Source: Kiritimatiellia bacterium
Lineage (GTDB): Bacteria; Verrucomicrobiota; Kiritimatiellia; RFP12; UBA1067
Assembly (NCBI GenBank): GCA_024405395.1
Contig: JAKSOW010000020.1
Location: forward strand, 1 to 36,053
Reading direction: 5' to 3'
DNA length: 36,053 nt
Part shown: positions 33,813 to 36,053 of the stretch, piece after piece
Layout of the letters: the number at the start of each line of letters is the position of its first letter
How positions within the stretch are numbered: position 1 is the stretch's first letter
Program-made: the position numbers and the translations under genes
Notes under the pieces: generated by a model
Databases searched by the model: none
What the model was told of the DNA's origin: nothing
Seen by the model: the letters and a program-made list of their open reading frames with translations, nothing else

Positions 33813-33840
33813 TGTCATTCTGCTCTGTTCCTCCCGTATC
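33813..33840 (+). promoter_or_regulatory. ECF-type promoter element, copy d
   Basis: TGTCAT (33813-33818), 16 bp, CGTATC (33835-33840), preceded by a T-rich GAAAATTCTTGTTGGCGC block like copies a and b. It lies 60 bp before the second FGE-like gene. The rest of the 317-bp gap (33584-33900) holds a TACAAT with a 15-codon frame after it but no credible gene. Confidence 0.65.
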
Positions 33841-33900
33841 CATAATTGACGGTAGGGTGGTTGTGGCAGGAATTGAACTGAATCTACAAGGAACAAGGAA

Positions 33901-35649
33901 ATGATTGCTGGAAGAGTTGCTTTGACGGCGTTTGCGGTCGGGACATTGACGGCGATGGCGATGCCCACGCGGCAGGAGCTGATGCAGGCGAAGCCGATTG
34001 TCGAGGAGCTGATGGCCGAGGATCAGGTTGCGCTGAAGGCGAAGAAGAAGACTCCCGTTGAGATGGGTGAACAGGCGTTGGAGTACGCCGAAAGGACTGA
34101 GAAGGAGCCGGTCAAGTTCCTGCTCATCGAGGGTGCATTCAACTACTTCATGAGCGGCGAAGCCTATGACAAGGCGGCGGATGCCATCAATGCGCTCATG
34201 ACGGACGTCAAGGATGTGCCGCCGGATGTGGTAGTCGAGCTCATTTCCCGGGCAGCCCGTCGTGCCAACGCCCAGAAGGCCCCTCGGCTCTTCATGCAGT
34301 TTCGGTCCGCCCTGGCGAAAGCCAAGGCCGCTAAGGCAATCAATGGGCTCCGCAAGGCGGTTGCCGCCAAGCCCTCCGATTCGCTGCCGCGCCGTCAGCT
34401 TGCTGAAAGTCTTGCCATCCTGGGCGACTGGAAGGGGGCGCTCGCTGAATTCGCGAAGCTTGCCGATACGCCAGAAGGTAAAGTCGCCGCCAATGAAATT
34501 TCTGGTAAGGAACTTCCTGCTGCTGCCGACTTCTGGTGGGAATTCAAGGCCCAGACCTTCTCCGATGATGGCGATGCCTTCCGCGTGCATGCCGCCATGC
34601 TCTATCAGCGGCTGGTTGACGACAACGGACTGGACGGGCTCAAGGTGACGCTCGCCGAGAAGCGCATCAAGTCAATGGATGATCTTCTGGCGGGGAAGAC
34701 GACTGAATCCGAAGAGATTGCCAATGCTGGCAAAACGGAGGCCGATGATGGTCGCAAGCCGCTTTCGGTGTTCGGCACACGTCCGATCACAATCCCTCTA
34801 GGAGATGGCGTTGAGCCGATTGAGTTTGTCTATGTCAAACCGGGCGAGTTTGAGAAATCGCTCGTCTGGCCACCCAATGGCAAGACCGTCAAGTCTCGTT
34901 TGACATATCCCTTTTGGATTGCGCGCAAGCCTTTGACGGGGAAACAGTATTTGGCGTGGGCGCAGAATCCTGTTCTGGATGGGATGCTGGAGCGGGTATG
35001 GCGCAAGAGGTGTGGAGACAGATGGAAAGATGCGCTCGCCCACATCGAGCATCTCCACTTCTTGAATCACAGGCGGAAGATAGAGGAAATGGGCAGATAC
35101 GCATCTGCTTTGCCCAAGGGTTATGTGATGCGACCTATCAGTGACGCAGAGTTCAACCGTGCCTTGTTCTTGGGTTGTGGGAAAAACATTTTCAAGGGGA
35201 AATGGGATGATAAGATGGTTCCCAGCGTGGAAGAAATAGCGGCAGCTCACAGCTCCTCACCAAGGTATGAGAAGGAGGCCATACCCCTCAAGAAACCAGA
35301 TCGCCTAGGGGTTTGGGGAATGATTGGATATGGAAGAACGTTGGTGGAAGATCGCTATCTCCCGGATCTGGTTGGTTTGACGAACGTGCCATGGGGGAAT
35401 GGGGTGACATATGGGGAGGGAAAGTTGTTGGCAGAATACAAGATCCCCTACCCTGCTAAAGATCCGTTCTTCTATGTTGCAGATGGTGCCGAAAAGTGGT
35501 TGAGCGTGCCTGCTTGTGATATGTGCGATATGCAGAACCGGGTTGTGCGTCAAGATGTGTCGGGTAAGTCATATGGCGCTCTGGTTCGTCTAGTCATCGG
35601 TCCAGACCTGGTTGGCCAGTGGATGAAGAAAAACGGCAAAAAGAAGTAA
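33901..35649 (+). CDS. Exported helical-repeat protein with degenerate FGE/SUMF1-like domain (copy 2)
   Basis: This 582-residue paralogue of the protein at 30348 is nearly the same over the first 310 or so residues and over the last 20 (VRLVIGPDLVGQWMKKNGKKK), but the FGE-like core between them differs strongly except for its motifs (FVYVKPGEFE, YPFWIARKPLTGKQY, YVMRPISDAEFNRALF, RLGVWGMIGYGRTLVEDRY). A CDMCDM cluster near the end is absent from copy 1. The signal-like start ends AMAMPTRQ. AAGGAA precedes the ATG, and ECF-type promoter d lies 60 bp upstream. It may be a surface or periplasmic binding protein. Confidence 0.78.
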   Translation: MIAGRVALTAFAVGTLTAMAMPTRQELMQAKPIVEELMAEDQVALKAKKKTPVEMGEQALEYAERTEKEPVKFLLIEGAFNYFMSGEAYDKAADAINALMTDVKDVPPDVVVELISRAARRANAQKAPRLFMQFRSALAKAKAAKAINGLRKAVAAKPSDSLPRRQLAESLAILGDWKGALAEFAKLADTPEGKVAANEISGKELPAAADFWWEFKAQTFSDDGDAFRVHAAMLYQRLVDDNGLDGLKVTLAEKRIKSMDDLLAGKTTESEEIANAGKTEADDGRKPLSVFGTRPITIPLGDGVEPIEFVYVKPGEFEKSLVWPPNGKTVKSRLTYPFWIARKPLTGKQYLAWAQNPVLDGMLERVWRKRCGDRWKDALAHIEHLHFLNHRRKIEEMGRYASALPKGYVMRPISDAEFNRALFLGCGKNIFKGKWDDKMVPSVEEIAAAHSSSPRYEKEAIPLKKPDRLGVWGMIGYGRTLVEDRYLPDLVGLTNVPWGNGVTYGEGKLLAEYKIPYPAKDPFFYVADGAEKWLSVPACDMCDMQNRVVRQDVSGKSYGALVRLVIGPDLVGQWMKKNGKKK

Positions 35650-35706
35650 GTCTGGCCTGCTGCAAAAAGCGCGACACCCTCCAGTTCCAAGTAGAACGTT
35701 GGGTAT

Positions 35707-35756
35707 GCGTCCCGTCAAATGCCGCGTGCGGCAATTCGGCGGGGACGCGTGTTTTT
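35707..35756 (+). terminator. Intrinsic terminator after the second FGE-like gene
   Basis: Outer arms GCGTCCC (35707-35713) and GGGACGC (35742-35748) enclose a small hairpin TGCCGC/GCGGCA (35720-35733), followed by GTGTTTTTG. The remainder of 35757-36053 has no gene. Confidence 0.7.
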
Positions 35757-35946
35757 GTCATTGCCGTCTGAGCTGTCGTCGTGCAATATGATTGGGCTAT
35801 GGTACAAATCCTCGACTCAACCTAAATTCGTCAGTTGGATACTTCCCTGACGAGGTTTCGCTACATGACAACACCATCCCGTCCGGTTTCCGTCTTGAAG
35901 TTGGATTTTTCTGGATGATCTGTTGTTTCCGTACAGCTGGGAACGT

Positions 35947-35986
35947 AATAACCAGCCAGTAAATGGTTGATTTTTCTCTGCAGCAG
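35947..35986. repeat. 40-bp direct repeat, copy 2
   Basis: The partner of 32121-32160. It is followed immediately by TCATCCTCCTTT (35988-35999), the same 12 bases that follow ATPase 3 at 33650, so this may be the uninterrupted version of that site. Confidence 0.8.
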
Positions 35987-36053
35987 TTCATCCTCCTTTG
36001 GTGATTTGTAAAGAGGGTGGGTCAGCAAAAATTCTTTAACCCACTTGGGACAG

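Noticed and set aside
30348..35649. Diversity-generating retroelement acting on the FGE-like core
   Set aside because: No reverse transcriptase or template repeat is seen in the window, and core differences are not limited to adenine positions.
35880..35935. Further ATPase relic near GAAGTTGGATTTTTCTGG
   Set aside because: It resembles the REVDFL-coding stretch of ATPase 1, but only over about 15 bases with an indel, which could be chance.

Overview
The window reads as a chromosomal segment of a Gram-negative PVC-superphylum bacterium, most plausibly Kiritimatiellota or a close relative. This rests on gene content and not on any marker search: an ECF sigma factor coupled to a membrane Ser/Thr kinase, a GxxExxY protein, several AAA ATPases with C-terminal DUF4143, many lipoproteins and signal-peptide proteins of unknown function, and FGE/SUMF1-like secreted proteins. 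No rRNA, tRNA or CRISPR array was seen.

Layout. (1) 6-5116, minus strand, housekeeping operon: a DAACS-type symporter, then ftsH, folP, cdaA (c-di-AMP synthase) and a 58-residue YbbR/CdaR-like membrane stub, the last two joined by ATGA overlaps. (2) 5234-7722, plus strand, divergent: a SAM-dependent RNA methyltransferase, a membrane Ser/Thr kinase and an ECF sigma factor, tightly coupled. (3) 7723-11131: two AAA/DUF4143 ATPase genes, each leaderless, with tandem-repeat arrays directly against the -35 box; the second sits between 190-bp direct repeats. (4) 11188-15352: a coiled-coil protein with SHOCT-like motifs coupled to a membrane HEAGH protein, a secreted unknown, and a minus-strand HTH regulator followed by a decapitated AbiEii-like nucleotidyltransferase. 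(5) 15584-28915: a long plus-strand run of ten envelope genes: a FlgT-N/LPP20-like protein, three members of an unnamed paralogous family, two TPR proteins, a COG3014-like lipoprotein, LpoB, a CsgG-like protein and an SH3+M48 metalloprotease. (6) 28916-36053: accessory debris and cargo: ATPase gene relics, a GxxExxY gene inside 57-bp inverted repeats, two FGE-like secreted paralogues, and a third AAA/DUF4143 ATPase.

The most interesting signal is a promoter-like element, TGTCAT-N16-CGTATC, found four times with invariant spacing, at 11188, 15584, 28998 and 33813, each time upstream of a plus-strand gene or operon. Its form (a TGTC -35, a CGTA -10 and a 16-bp spacer) is typical of ECF sigma factors, and an ECF sigma factor with its kinase is encoded at 6083-7722. 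The proposal, an inference, is that this kinase/sigma pair drives an envelope regulon that includes the LpoB/CsgG/M48 operon. A second theme is the ATPase cargo: three intact DUF4143 ATPases each carry a different direct-repeat array (2 x 32, 5 x 23 and 3 x 33 bp) at the promoter, suggesting private operators.
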